DNA from: Microdochium bolleyi
Lineage: Eukaryota; Ascomycota; Sordariomycetes; Xylariales; Microdochiaceae
Length of the DNA stretch: 43,666 nt
Assembly: GCA_001566295.1 (NCBI GenBank)
Contig: KQ964297.1
Span: 5,736 to 49,401, forward strand
Reading direction: 5' to 3'
In this document: positions 21,130-32,000 of the stretch, in pieces
Numbering within the stretch: position 1 is the first letter of the stretch
Layout of the letters: each line of letters starts with the position of its first letter
Notes under the pieces: model-generated
Told to the model about the DNA's origin: nothing
Databases searched by the model: none
The model's input: only the letters and a program-made list of their open reading frames with translations
Translations under genes and position numbers: made by a program

Positions 21130-22638
21130 TATGGATGATTGTCGTCGTCCAGCATTCTCAGCTCCCTCTTCAGAACTGCCGCCTTGGGGCAGACGAAAGT
21201 GCCCCTCCCCCAACCCATTCGGGTCCATCGCCCTAAGTTTCCCTCAAACCCATGCTTTGGTAAGATGATGGTCAGGTGCGGCGTCGACACTGTCACCTCG
21301 TCGATGTTAACGCTTCCAGGAGGGCTTGGTTCCGCCACAGGTTAATTGCGGCCCAAACGCACTCCTTAGCATGCAGCTACGTAACAGTCTCTCACTAGCC
21401 CATAGCCACGCATGGGCACCACGTATAGACATTTTGCGTATAGAAAGCTGGGCTATTCTCTAAATGAGCGAACATACTATTTCATAACTAGCCTACTTAT
21501 AGCTGATTATTGACCTGGAACTTGCAAGAAGAGAAGATGGGAAGGAAGGAGGGATTCGGTCGTCTACTTGCGCCGGCTTCTTGTAGAGCTTGTAGGTTTC
21601 CGTGACCATCCGTAGAAGTTTACCGTAAACGCTCATGGACTGAACACACATTGCTTTGCGACATCTCGTATTATGACGTTCTCAATAGGTCCCCTGAATC
21701 TTGATATCGAAGGGTAGCGGACGGTGATTTGTGGGTCGGCTGAGCTGTCCAATCTGCAAAATGACAATCACTCCTTTCGTTAGCTAGCAAACTGCTATAG
21801 ATCAACCTAACGTTAGGGTCTTTCGAGAACCGCTATACTCATCTCCATTGGGAGGTCCGTAGGGAATGAATACCCACCTATTCGCCAACGTCCCTCTTCA
21901 CTTTGAAAAAAAGAAACTGCGGCCGCGCCTCAGAACATAAGACGGAGTCTTTGCTCATACATCATCTTGAACTTGTTGCGTCTTCTCTGAGACGCGGGGA
22001 CCTGTGAGTATGCTTTGAAGCGCGGCGTTCTCATGCTCCAAACAGCAAGCGTAAGTGCACTGTGTTAAGAAGGGTCAGTTGGCGCGCGGTTCAGCATCAG
22101 GCATAGCTGACATCAGTGGGCTGGCGATTCTGCCTACCAGGTTCAAGGTCTGCTCGCACACAGTGGCTCGATCCTCGCGCGTCTTGACAAGATGCTCTTT
22201 GGCGAGTCCGGCAGCGTCTATCCCATTCATTTTGCTCGACGATTGCGTCACGATTATGGGGCCACTTCTCGAGCTTATGCATAACAAATTCAGCTCCTTT
22301 TCGCCTGCTCCAGCGGTTTGATAGAATGTGAAAGTCAATACAGAGCGTACCCTCGACTAAGCTACCTTAGATACATAGTCGGCCCAGCGATGAATCATGT
22401 AACTCCTCATCCGCTCGACCCATCATTCAGCCTCTTGTCGACAATCCATAGGACATTGGCGGATGGCAAGATTTGAACCTTCTAAGCCGTCCTGAGGTGG
22501 GATATATCCTACTCCTCCCGTGGCCTTGCCGTCTTGCCATGGATTCGTCATTCTAATATAACGGTGTTACACGTGTCAACCAAGATCGATTGAAGCGGCT
22601 CGGGACCAAGGTGAAGTAAGACTGGATGTCGTTGCGGC
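21130..22638. other. Intergenic, no gene seen
   Basis: In this 1.5 kb stretch only short frames on both strands occur (for example 22055-22321 + and 22075-22338 -, which overlap each other). A tRNA-like T-loop segment near 22470 was examined and rejected. Nothing else is recognised. Confidence 0.4.
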
Positions 22639-22962
22639 CTAGCGTTGTCTTCCGTGCACACGATCGCGTACCATAGTGGAAACTGTCTGGTTTAGGATTT
22701 CGTGACATGTTGGCCTTAAGGTTGTTTGAGCATAGCTATTGGTGGGAAGTGTAGGAGTTGTCTCCTGGCTCAGGGATAGAGGAAGTCCGGGGGCATTGGT
22801 ATAGAGAGAACTGCTGGTAGGTGTAGTCGTGCTGCTAGTATAACAAACCACGCCCCAATTGGTGGGATCAGCGGGATATACCCAAGTAGTGCAGCTAACC
22901 TGCGCATCGGTAGCTTGAGAAAACATCGTGAGTAGGTATAAAATCAGACCTATACGCAACAT
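22639..22962 (-). CDS. Candidate small secreted protein
   Basis: The longer frame starts at 23052, but the internal ATG at 22962 gives 107 residues with a much better signal peptide: MLRIGLILYLLTMFSQATDA, with likely cleavage before QVSCTTW. The mature protein is about 87 residues, rich in Thr, Ser and Pro, with three Cys (SCTTW, VVCYT, TCHEI) and one NQT sequon. I chose the internal start because the upstream extension breaks the signal-peptide layout. I do not recognise a family; effectors and wall proteins of fungi often look like this, but function is unknown. Confidence 0.5.
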   Translation of the reverse strand: MLRIGLILYLLTMFSQATDAQVSCTTWVYPADPTNWGVVCYTSSTTTPTSSSLYTNAPGLPLSLSQETTPTLPTNSYAQTTLRPTCHEILNQTVSTMVRDRVHGRQR

Positions 22963-25110
22963 GTTTATCACGTGGTTCTGGATCAGTGTCACAAGTGACC
23001 AGTCGGAGTGAAAGGGAAAGTGCAGATATAAACAGTACCGGGTAATGAGCATTCAGTACCCTGCCATTAAAACCCTTAAGTATCGCTATTTTTGGCTTTC
23101 TTAACTGCAACTCATAGGCCCCCGGAGATAGGCAGTCGGCCTCTTGTTGCAGTACTGTACTGTACTGTACTCCAAAGTAACACGATCCAACCTGACTAGT
23201 TATCTAAAGTGAAATAATGTATGGCGTTCAGGTCCCGGCCTGTGTAATCAATCGTGTTCCCACCACTGCACTGTGGGTAGCAGACAATAGCCAAACAGGA
23301 AGCCTGCCTTTGGAGCTCCCTTTTACAGGTCTCGCGCCAGGCCATGCTAACTGTACTCTGAGATGTAGGGCTGCCTCGGCGCGACAATCTAGGGGAACAT
23401 GGAGCACATGGACCCTGTGGGTATGCTCTGGACAATGGGGTTCAACCGAGGATAGCTATCAGCTCATTGTCTGCTCGCGACGTCGAGCACTGGTGCGCTG
23501 CTTGAGAAGGGCTTCGGGGTTTCAATGCCAATAAGCGTTGGCCTGGCCAACAGTCCGGTCGTGCCCGCATCTGTCCCCCCCTTTCCTAGAATGAAATCTC
23601 TCGATCTCGCTGAATACATTGTTATTTGTTGGTAGCTCCATTTCTGGCTGGTGGTCCAGCCTGAGAGGATTGAAGTGAACGCGCCAGGCTTGGCCAGCGT
23701 AAAGATTCACTCATACTTGCGCCAACCAATGACAGTATGTCATCGACTAAGCTTTCCGCATGCTGATAAGGGCATCCATTGGTCTCCCAGCACCATGTCA
23801 AGCACGGCTCTACATTAGGCGCCGGATATGGCTTTCGCCATGTCTCAGATGCGGAAATGGCTCCGCATATGTGGATACATTCTGGATGGTAGCGTCCCGT
23901 GAATTATGGAGCTACTTCGAAGCGAAAGAGCAGTGGCGTTCGCAAGCTGTTACATCCAGCGAAGAACGCGCTGCAAGTGGTAAGAACAAGGGCGCGCGCG
24001 AGTCAAGAAGAAAGAACAGAATCGGACCAGCGAGATTGGCAACAAGCGATTAGGTACACACGTAGACGCATATCTCTACTGGGGCTCTCTGCTGAGAAGT
24101 ACGTCAACCACGCGGGTCAACTTTGAGCAGCAACGTGTACAGAAATATCAAACTTGGCGAGACGAACCCTTTGTTTATATTCAAGCGTAAGACAGAAAGA
24201 TAGCCTTCTATATTCAATGATGATTGCTTTGCAGAATCTACTTCGGCGGTTTACATAAGTGGCAATTCTCTCGTTGGCTCCTCGGCCTTCTTATATGATT
24301 GCTAGGAAGTGATAGCTTTTGAAAAAACGTAATATGATGTCCAGGCTACAAGATCATCGCGTGCATTCCGCCTAATCAAGGGGTAAGCGGTCTCGAAGCT
24401 CTTTAAAACGGTGGTAAACGGAAAACGGAATTACAATACCGTAAACATAAAAAACCAGATAGGTGTATAATCTTTGCCTACTAGGCTTATAAACATGTGC
24501 AGAATTGTGCGCGATGCCATGCAAACCGAGTTAGGATATGCAAGCTCATATTAATTCAAATATTGGCAGGATCTATCATAATTACACAAGTGGACTAACA
24601 TACTCCGAAATCGGTCAGTCGACCATGAATGCGTGAGTCAGCCATTCCAGAGCTCAGCCCCCCTCAGTTGCGCTCAGTCGCGAGGTGGGTACAGCTCAGG
24701 TGAGGCTCAGGCTGTTGGGCGAAGAAGGCATTTGGTGTGGTTCAGATTAGCTTGCGATTATACGGGTATTCATCCCGTTTTCGCGAGGGTCTCGGAAACA
24801 TCTCGAGACCGCAACGATATCCTGGGAATCGATGTGGCGCCCGTGCTTGCCATCAGACATATCCTGAGCGCACTACTCTTTCGGTCCTTAGGGGGGCCCT
24901 AGCGCATCCCGTATCCTCACACCCAAGCGAGCATCATATCCGCCGCCCACCTTGTCGTGTTCATGCTAGCTCATCCTTACGTGGGTGCTGGCGGCCGGGC
25001 ACCGTTCCTTTAGTCCTGCTCTCGTCCCGTCCCCCCACCCACCTTTTGTGTATCTATCTTCTGCCCTTTGCTCCCGGGGCAGGTCATGGTCGCGCGCGCG
25101 CTTTATTTTG
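22963..25110. other. Gene-poor stretch
   Basis: No supported gene lies in these 2.1 kb. A short tandem cagtactgtactgtactgt is at about 23149-23167. Frames at 23217-23534 (+), 23760-24053 (+) and 24737-25231 (+) are unrecognised; the last runs over the P450 3' end and is probably a shadow. The part 24150-24600 is AT-rich with no frame. Confidence 0.4.
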
Positions 25111-27135
25111 TTACCAGCGCTTGGTCACGGGCTTGAGCTTGACCATGAGCTCGCCCTTCTCCCACAGCGTAAAGACGCGCTGGTTCATCCAGTCCCGGCT
25201 CTCCGGCTGGAGCTCCAGGTCGAAGCTGTAGAGCAGGCGGGTGAGGATGAGGCGCATCTCGGTGTAGGCGAGGCTGTTCCTTTGATGTTAGTCATCCTTT
25301 TTTGCCATTCAAACCTTCATCTGCTCTGGACACTGGGCCTTGACCCCTAGGGTGGCCTGTCTTTCAGAGAGCAAGAGTAGGAGAAACAGGGAAGCACTCA
25401 CTTCTTGCCGATGCAGTTCCGGGGTCCGATGGAGAAAGGCTGCATGACGTCTCGCTTGTCGTTGACGAAGCGGGGGTCGGTCGTGTTGCTGGCGAGCCAG
25501 CGCTCCGGGTGGAAGCTCTCGGGCTCGAAGAAGTTGCGCGCGTCATGGTAGGCGGAGAACTGGGACACGGCGACGATGCTCTGCGGGTGGTGCTTTGTCA
25601 GTCTCTGCTTTCTCGTTCTCTTGGATTCTCTCCCGCTTGTCCCTTCTCCCTTTAAGCCAATTCCGTAATTGTGGTTCGCGAGAATATTCTACATGGGTGC
25701 ATGCGTGTATGCGTGTGGGTGTTCGTGCGATCAGTGAAGAGATGCTGAGTCACACTCACCTTGGGTGGCATGTAATAGCCTTCGATGGTCTCGCCGCCCT
25801 CGGGGACGATGCGGGCTAGGCCTGTAGGGACGGGAGGGTCTGCAATGTGTAGAAACCGACAGGCGCGGTGGGTTAGCTATGGGATGTTGCCTGGTGGGAT
25901 GGACGTGATGGAGGCGTTGCAGCTTACAGATCCTGAAACTCTCGTTGAAGACAGCTAGGAGGTACTCAAGATGGTTGACTGACGCCAAAGTGATCTCGTC
26001 CTCGGATGCAAAGGCGCCGCGAATCTCGCGGACGAGGATGTCGTACTTGTCCGGGTTCTTGAGCAGGTTGAAGGTAGTGCCGCTGAGCATCGTCGCCGTG
26101 GTCTCGCTACCGGCGATGATGAGGATCATGGCGTTGGAGGCAATCTCGTCCTCGGTGAGGCCCCTGGCCTTGACCTTCTCGTCATCGCTGTTGTTGTTGC
26201 GCAGAATGTAGGACATGAAGTCCTCGCGCTCCACGTTGCCCGAGTGGAGGCGCTGCAAGGCCGTCTCGCGGCTGAGGTTGACGTTCTCGGCGTAGCTCTC
26301 TGCAAGGCGCTTCGGGGTGATGAGGTCGGCGAAGGGCTTGAGGAAGGGGTAGCGGTTGAGGACCCCGCGGTAGGGCACGACGGTGAGGCTCTCAAAGATC
26401 ATGGCGACCCAGGGGTGGTAGACACCCCTCTCGAGCATGCCAAAGGGCTTGCCAAAGGCGAGGTCGCCGATGAGGTCGAAGGTGGTGAAGTTGTACCAGA
26501 GGACGATGTTGATGGCCTCGTTGGCGGCGGCCTTCTCGCCAATGCGCCGGATGAAGAGGTCGATGTAGCCCTTCATGATGTCTTCCTGGCCGCGGAGGGC
26601 CTTCTCGGAGAATGCGTGGGCGAGGACGCGGCGCATGCGGCGGTGGTCGTCGTTGTTGGCAATAATGATGTTGGAGGCATCCTCTTCGCGGACGGCATAG
26701 AATATGGGATCCTTATCGAAGTTCTGCTCGGCGTTCATCTTGTGGCCGTAGATGGGCTTCCAGGCGTCGGTGGAGTTGAAGGAGACCTGGTTGGCCGTGT
26801 AGCGGACGGCCGGGCCGTACTTGTCGTGGAGCGTCTTGAGGTGGCCATCCCAGGTGCCGTTGATGTAGTGCCTCACATAGAAGAGGTCGGTGATGGCCCA
26901 GTGCTTGGGGCCGGGGACCTTGGCGAGAGGGTGGAAGTAGAGGCGATAGATTGTCTGGACGATGAAGTAGGCGAGTGTCTGTGTTGGGGAACGCGAGTTG
27001 GGCAGGTCAATACAGTGAGCACGTCACATGTGGTTTGACCTAGACCCTGCTTCCTGGTCTGGCCGATTCAGGGAAGGAGGAACTTACCGCAATCACTCCA
27101 ACGCCTGCCAGTTGCAACGGAGAGGCAATCATCAT
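25111..27135 (-). CDS. Cytochrome P450, isotrichodermin C-15 hydroxylase-like (CYP65 type)
   Basis: Five exons on the minus strand (27135-27088, 26978-25928, 25839-25760, 25580-25402, 25273-25111) give 506 residues, the usual size. Introns are 109, 88, 179 and 128 nt, all GT-AG, and each junction restores a conserved motif. Visible features are a short hydrophobic N-terminal anchor (LAGVGVIA...LAYFIVQTIY), the I-helix AGSETT at 305-310, ExxR (ESFR) at 362-365, PERW at 418-421 and the heme loop FSIGPRNCIG at 442-451 with ligand Cys449. Fungal P450s of this type hydroxylate terpenoid or other lipophilic substrates at the ER membrane; the actual substrate is unknown. An AATAAA lies 3 nt past the stop, and a TATA-like ttataaat (27277-27284) lies about 140 nt upstream. 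It is divergent from an ABC transporter relic. The large plus-strand frame at 26244-27038 is its shadow. Confidence 0.93.
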
Positions 27136-29071
27136 CAAGTTTGACCGGGATACTGCCCTGTTCGAGAATGGGACGTGATCTTTGTTCTCTGTCGGCGTCA
27201 CTGGTGTCTGTGGGCTGGTTCAGAGGTTGTGGACAATGGACATTATGGAACCACCTATCGTGTGGTGCAATACCACTTATAAATGTCTCCAGAGTATCAA
27301 CCCACCCGGAGGGGGGGGGGGTCCCAGCGCCGCACACAGAGGTGTCGGAGCCATGGCGGAAAGTCCGCCGTCGTATGATTACGAATACGCGCAGCAGGAT
27401 GCGAGAGGGATGCCTGTGCCTGCGCCTGTGTTGGGGCATTTGACGTGCTGGCCCCCTGTGCGCGACTCAGGGCCGACTGGGGAGGCTCATAACGGCGGTC
27501 TGAACTACCCTACCTCGCTCTCTTATCGTAGGTATGTTCCTTGCAAACCTTACATAACCTCGGAGACTCGGGACCCAGGATGGGCAGCTACTCCGTGCCA
27601 CGTCTCGGAGCGGCCCATCCTGGGTCCCGAGCCTCCGAGGTTATTTAAGGTTTGCAAGGAACATACCTACACTTGCGGCAGTGGCCTCGTGTGCTCCGGC
27701 AGATCTGGGCAGTAGTATACCGTTGGCCCATCCATGCCCATGCCTCCTGGCCATGCTGCGTATCGACGTCGTCATCGGGAGCCGGGCGTGCCGACAAGTT
27801 CCCGAAAAGTAACCGAGGGCACGCCGTGTCCCAGCACGACGTGTCTACTTCACTTGACACTCCAAGTACTGGACCCGGCGCCCCCGCTGTCCCGGCTCTT
27901 CTAGAGCACACATGTTCGAGCGGTTGCCTGGTCTCAAAGGTCAGCACTGCAGTTATTTCGTGACCAACCTCAGTCTAGTTCGTTTCATCTTTTCAACTGG
28001 CCCTTCTTGCCGGGGGTCCGGTCCATAGCCGGCCTGGTGATGCGCAGTTGTTGCACATACTGAGCATAACATAAGCGCGTGTTTCTGCGGATGTCGCAGT
28101 TCTTTCTTTTTATTTCGCACTCAGCTTTACCAAGCTGTCGTGTTCGCGCACTTGGTCCTGCTTGTCGTGGGAATGGGGCCACGCGTGGGCAGTTCTTGGA
28201 CCTTGGGCAGGCTTTACCCTACAGACCCTGAGTTCGGAATTAACGCTTTGCGACCTAATTCTGCAGCGGCTTCCGTCTCACTGTTCTGATGAGTCAGCAC
28301 GTAGTACGAGCAGTGGTCCATACGCCGTGCTCACACGGCACGTGATAGCCTGGCCCCACCCCCCAGCAAGCCGATCATCAGTCGCGTCTCAGCCCGTGCG
28401 CGGAGTCGGGACCCAGGACAGGACTCGTCAGGGAAGGAGCGGGGCGTGTGCAGTGCTCAAATTCAAATGTGATGTCCACATCCCGGGCGCTTGGCACCTC
28501 GCACTCCCCTGCCGGCGGGTCCTGCTTGATAATCTTCTCTGATCGCAGTCGCCCGCGGGCGCCGTGGCTTTCCATGTCCGAGACCTGCGATGCCGCACTC
28601 CATCTCGGCGCCAGCGTCCCGCGACTTTGGTCCGGTTCTTTGTCCGCCACCCGTCACACCCCCTGTGGCCTCGTTGCCGCTCCGCTCCCGTCGCTGTCTT
28701 TTCCCCGCGACCACCGGCCGTCCTTCGTCCCTTTTTATACTTCCAGAGTCCCCCGACCCAAGTGCCTGGTGTCTCCCAAGGTCCTCTCGGCCATCCACTC
28801 CTTCTTACACCTCCCTCGCCCGGCTCTCCACGGCAACTGACGGCAATCCCGCTGTTGCTGCCAGACTCACTACAAACACGACACAGTCCGTAAACCACCA
28901 CCCCCATTGCATCAATAATTCCGTATCTGGTCAGTATCGGTCTCGCTCTTGGTGCATCCTGGGCTCGTGCGACGTCCCAGCTTAGACCTAATCACTATCA
29001 CCGGCGCGCGGCTGCATAGCCAATCACGACGCAACAAACCCGGAGCAACCGACGGCGAGTCCTCGACCATA
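27136..29071. promoter_or_regulatory. Intergenic region between P450 and ABC transporter relic
   Basis: This is the 1.9 kb shared upstream region of the two divergent units. It contains an 11-nt G run (27311-27321), a 143-bp foldback (27528-27670) and C-rich sequence before the ABC start codon, with a TATA-like tttttatac near 28730. Overlapping plus and minus frames (for example 28428-28907 - and 28590-28985 +) follow base-composition bias and show no family match. Confidence 0.5.
27528..27670. repeat. 143-bp foldback with 58-bp near-perfect arms
   Basis: Arms 27528-27585 and 27613-27670 are reverse complements over 58 bp with only two mismatches, around a 27-nt centre that itself contains ctccg...cggag. 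The outer ends read gtaggtatgttcc and ggaacatacctac, so a TA dinucleotide flanks ggtatgttcc on each side, as expected for a Tc1/mariner-type miniature element with TA target duplication. It sits about 0.4 kb upstream of the P450 start. It could also be a local inverted duplication. Confidence 0.85.
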
Positions 29072-32000
29072 ATGGCGGATCACCGTGATCCGGAGAAGGC
29101 CCAGGAGGGCATTTCAGCACTAGCTGACTCCGCCCAGATTGCTGCCGCGCACAAGCACATCTCTGGCAAGGCACCCACCGAGCCTCCGTCCAGCTCGTCC
29201 GGCTCCGACGCCACCATCTCCCCAGAGGAGGAGCGCGAGAGAGCAAGAAAGGCAAACCCCAACGGCTTCGCAAATGCTTAGGGTGGTGTCAACATTGATC
29301 GCGCAACCGCCGATTTTGCCGAGCTTCAGCGCTCAATTTCGGGTCACTCTCGCATCAGCCGTATCTAGAGCCGTCAGAGCTAGAGGGGCGGTGCCGATGT
29401 CGAAAAGGTCAAGTCTAGCCGGACCGGTGGAGACGAGTCGGACAGTACTGAGGAGCTCTTCGACCTCGAGGCTACGCTCCGTGGCGGCCTGGCTGCCGAG
29501 CAGGAAGCGGGCATTAAGCCTAAGCACATTGGCGTCTACTGGAACGGTCTTACGGTTAAGGGCATGGGTGGCTTCTCCAACTATGTGCAGACCTTCCCTG
29601 ACGTATTCAAGAATTTCTTTGACATCCGGTCGCCCCTGAGGAATCTGGTCGGCAAAGGGCCGGCCTTCACCGAGGCCACTCTCCTCGATAACTTCAAGGG
29701 TGTTGTTAAACCCGGCGAGATGGTGCTCGTTCTGGGCCGCCCCGGTTCGGGCTGCACGACCTTCCTTAAGAATATTGCTAACCAGAGGGCCGGGTACACG
29801 GGCGTTTCTGGTGAGGTTCTGTACGGCCTATGGACTGCGGATGAGTTCAAGCAATACCGTGGCGAGGCTGTCTATAACCAGGAGGACGACATCCATCACT
29901 CGACGCTCAGTGTCGGACAGACTCTTGGTTTCGCCCTGGATGTCAAGGTGCCTAACAAGCTGCCCGCTGGTACCACCAAGAGCCAATTCAAGGAGGACGT
30001 TATCTCAATGCTGCTCAAGATATTCAATATTGAGCACACGCGTAACACTGTGGTCGGAGATGCCATCGTCTGTGGTGTCTCTGGTGGCGAGCGCAAGCGT
30101 GTCTCTATCGCCGAGATGATGATCACTAACGTATGTATCCTGTCCTGGGATAATAGCACTCGCGGTCTGGACGCCAGTACTACGCTCGACTTTACTAAGT
30201 CTCTTCGTATCTAGACAAACCTGTACCAGACGTCGACCTTTATCTCTCTGTACCAGGCCTCCGAGAACATCTATAAGCGGTTCGATAAGGTCCTCGTCAT
30301 CGACTCTAGTAAGCAGGTCTACTTTAGGCCCGCCACCGAGGCCCGCGCTTACTTTGAGGGCCTTGGATTCCTGCCGAGACCTCGTTAAACAACTCCGGAC
30401 TACGTCACTGGATGTACGGATGAGTTCGAGCGTGACTATACCGACGGCTACTCTCCCGAGAACGCGCCTTACAGTGTAGAGACCCTCGCCGAGGCTTTCG
30501 ACAAGTCCACTGTCGCTGCTCGTCTCCGCGAGGAGATAGCCGAGTATAAGACGTAGCTAGAGCACGAGTCTGGTAAGCACGATAATTTCTAAACCGCTGT
30601 CAGGGAGAGTAAGCGAGGCGGAGCTAAGCGCTCCGTCTACGGCGTTAGTTTCTATCTCCAGGTCTAGGCTATTATGAAGCGCCAGTTCGTCCTCAAGATA
30701 CAGGACAAGCTCAGTCTCTACCTCTCGTGGCTCCGTGCCATTATTATCGCCATCGTTCTCGGTACCCTCTATCTCAACCTCGGTCAGACATCAGCCAGTG
30801 CCTTCAGTAAGGGCGGTCTTCTTTTCATCAGTCTCTTGTTCAACGCCTTCCAAGCCTTCTCTGAACTAGGCTCGACGATGACCGGCCGTCCTATCGTCAA
30901 TAAGCACAAGGCATACGCTTTCCATCGACCATCCGCGCTATGGATTACTTAGATCTTTGTTAATATTACTTTCTCAGCGGTGCAGATCATAGTGTTCTCG
31001 ATTATTGTCTACTTCATGACTAACTTAACGAGAACTGCCGGCGCATTCTTCATATACTACTTTCTAATCTTGGTCGGCAACATTGCTATAACTCTCTTCT
31101 TCCGTATCATCGGATATATCAGTCCCGACTTTGACTATGCCATCAAGTTTACTGTTATCTCTATCACGCTACTGATCTTGACTTCTGGCTACCTGATCTA
31201 GTACCAGAACCAGCAGGTTTGGCTGCGCTAGATATTCTGGATCAACCCCTTAGGACTGGCATTCGCGGCCTTGATGGCCAACGAGTTCGGAAGGAGCACT
31301 ATGATATATTCGTCCGAGTCTCTGGTTCCCACCGGCCCGGGTTACGATAATATCAATAACCAGGTCTGCACTATCGCTAGATCGACGCCAGGCACTCTCG
31401 AAATTAACGGTGGTACCTATATCACTTAGGCCTTCTAATATACTCCCTAGGATCTATGGCGCAACTTCGGTATTATTATAGCTATTATCGTCTTCTTCCT
31501 TATTATAAACGTCCTTCTAGGCGAGTTTGTTAAGTTTGGAGCTAGCGGCAGCACCTTCCGCACGTACGCCAAGCCCACTAAGGAGCTTGAGAAACTTAAC
31601 GCAGATCTCGAGAGCTCGCGACTCTAGCGCCAGAAGTCGAGACGCGAGGGCAAAGACGAAACTTCTAGTATCAACTCTGTCAGCGTCCTCATATAGGAAG
31701 ACCTCAACTACGATATACCTATTCCCGGCGGTACTCGCCGTCTACTTAACAGCGTCTACGGCTATTACAAGCTAGGTTAGCTTACTGCCCTTATAGGCGC
31801 TTCCGGTGCTGGTAAGACAACTCTCCTAGACGTCTTAGCGGCTCGTAAGAATATCGGCGTCATCGCTAGTGATATTCTGGTTGATAGCGCGAAGCCGGGT
31901 AAGGAGTTCCAGCGATCCACCTCTTATGCGGAACAGCAAGATTTGCACGACCCGACCCAGACTATCCGCGAGGCTCTACGCTTCTCTGCTGATCTAAGAC

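Noticed and set aside
22440..22545. tRNA-like segment (ggttcaaatcttgcca on the minus strand, ggcaaga upstream)
   Set aside because: The T-stem does not pair fully, no A-box or anticodon arm could be folded, and the acceptor pairing is fortuitous.
26244..27038. 264-codon plus-strand frame rich in Val, Asp and Glu
   Set aside because: It is the antisense shadow of P450 exon 2, caused by high GC and codon bias.
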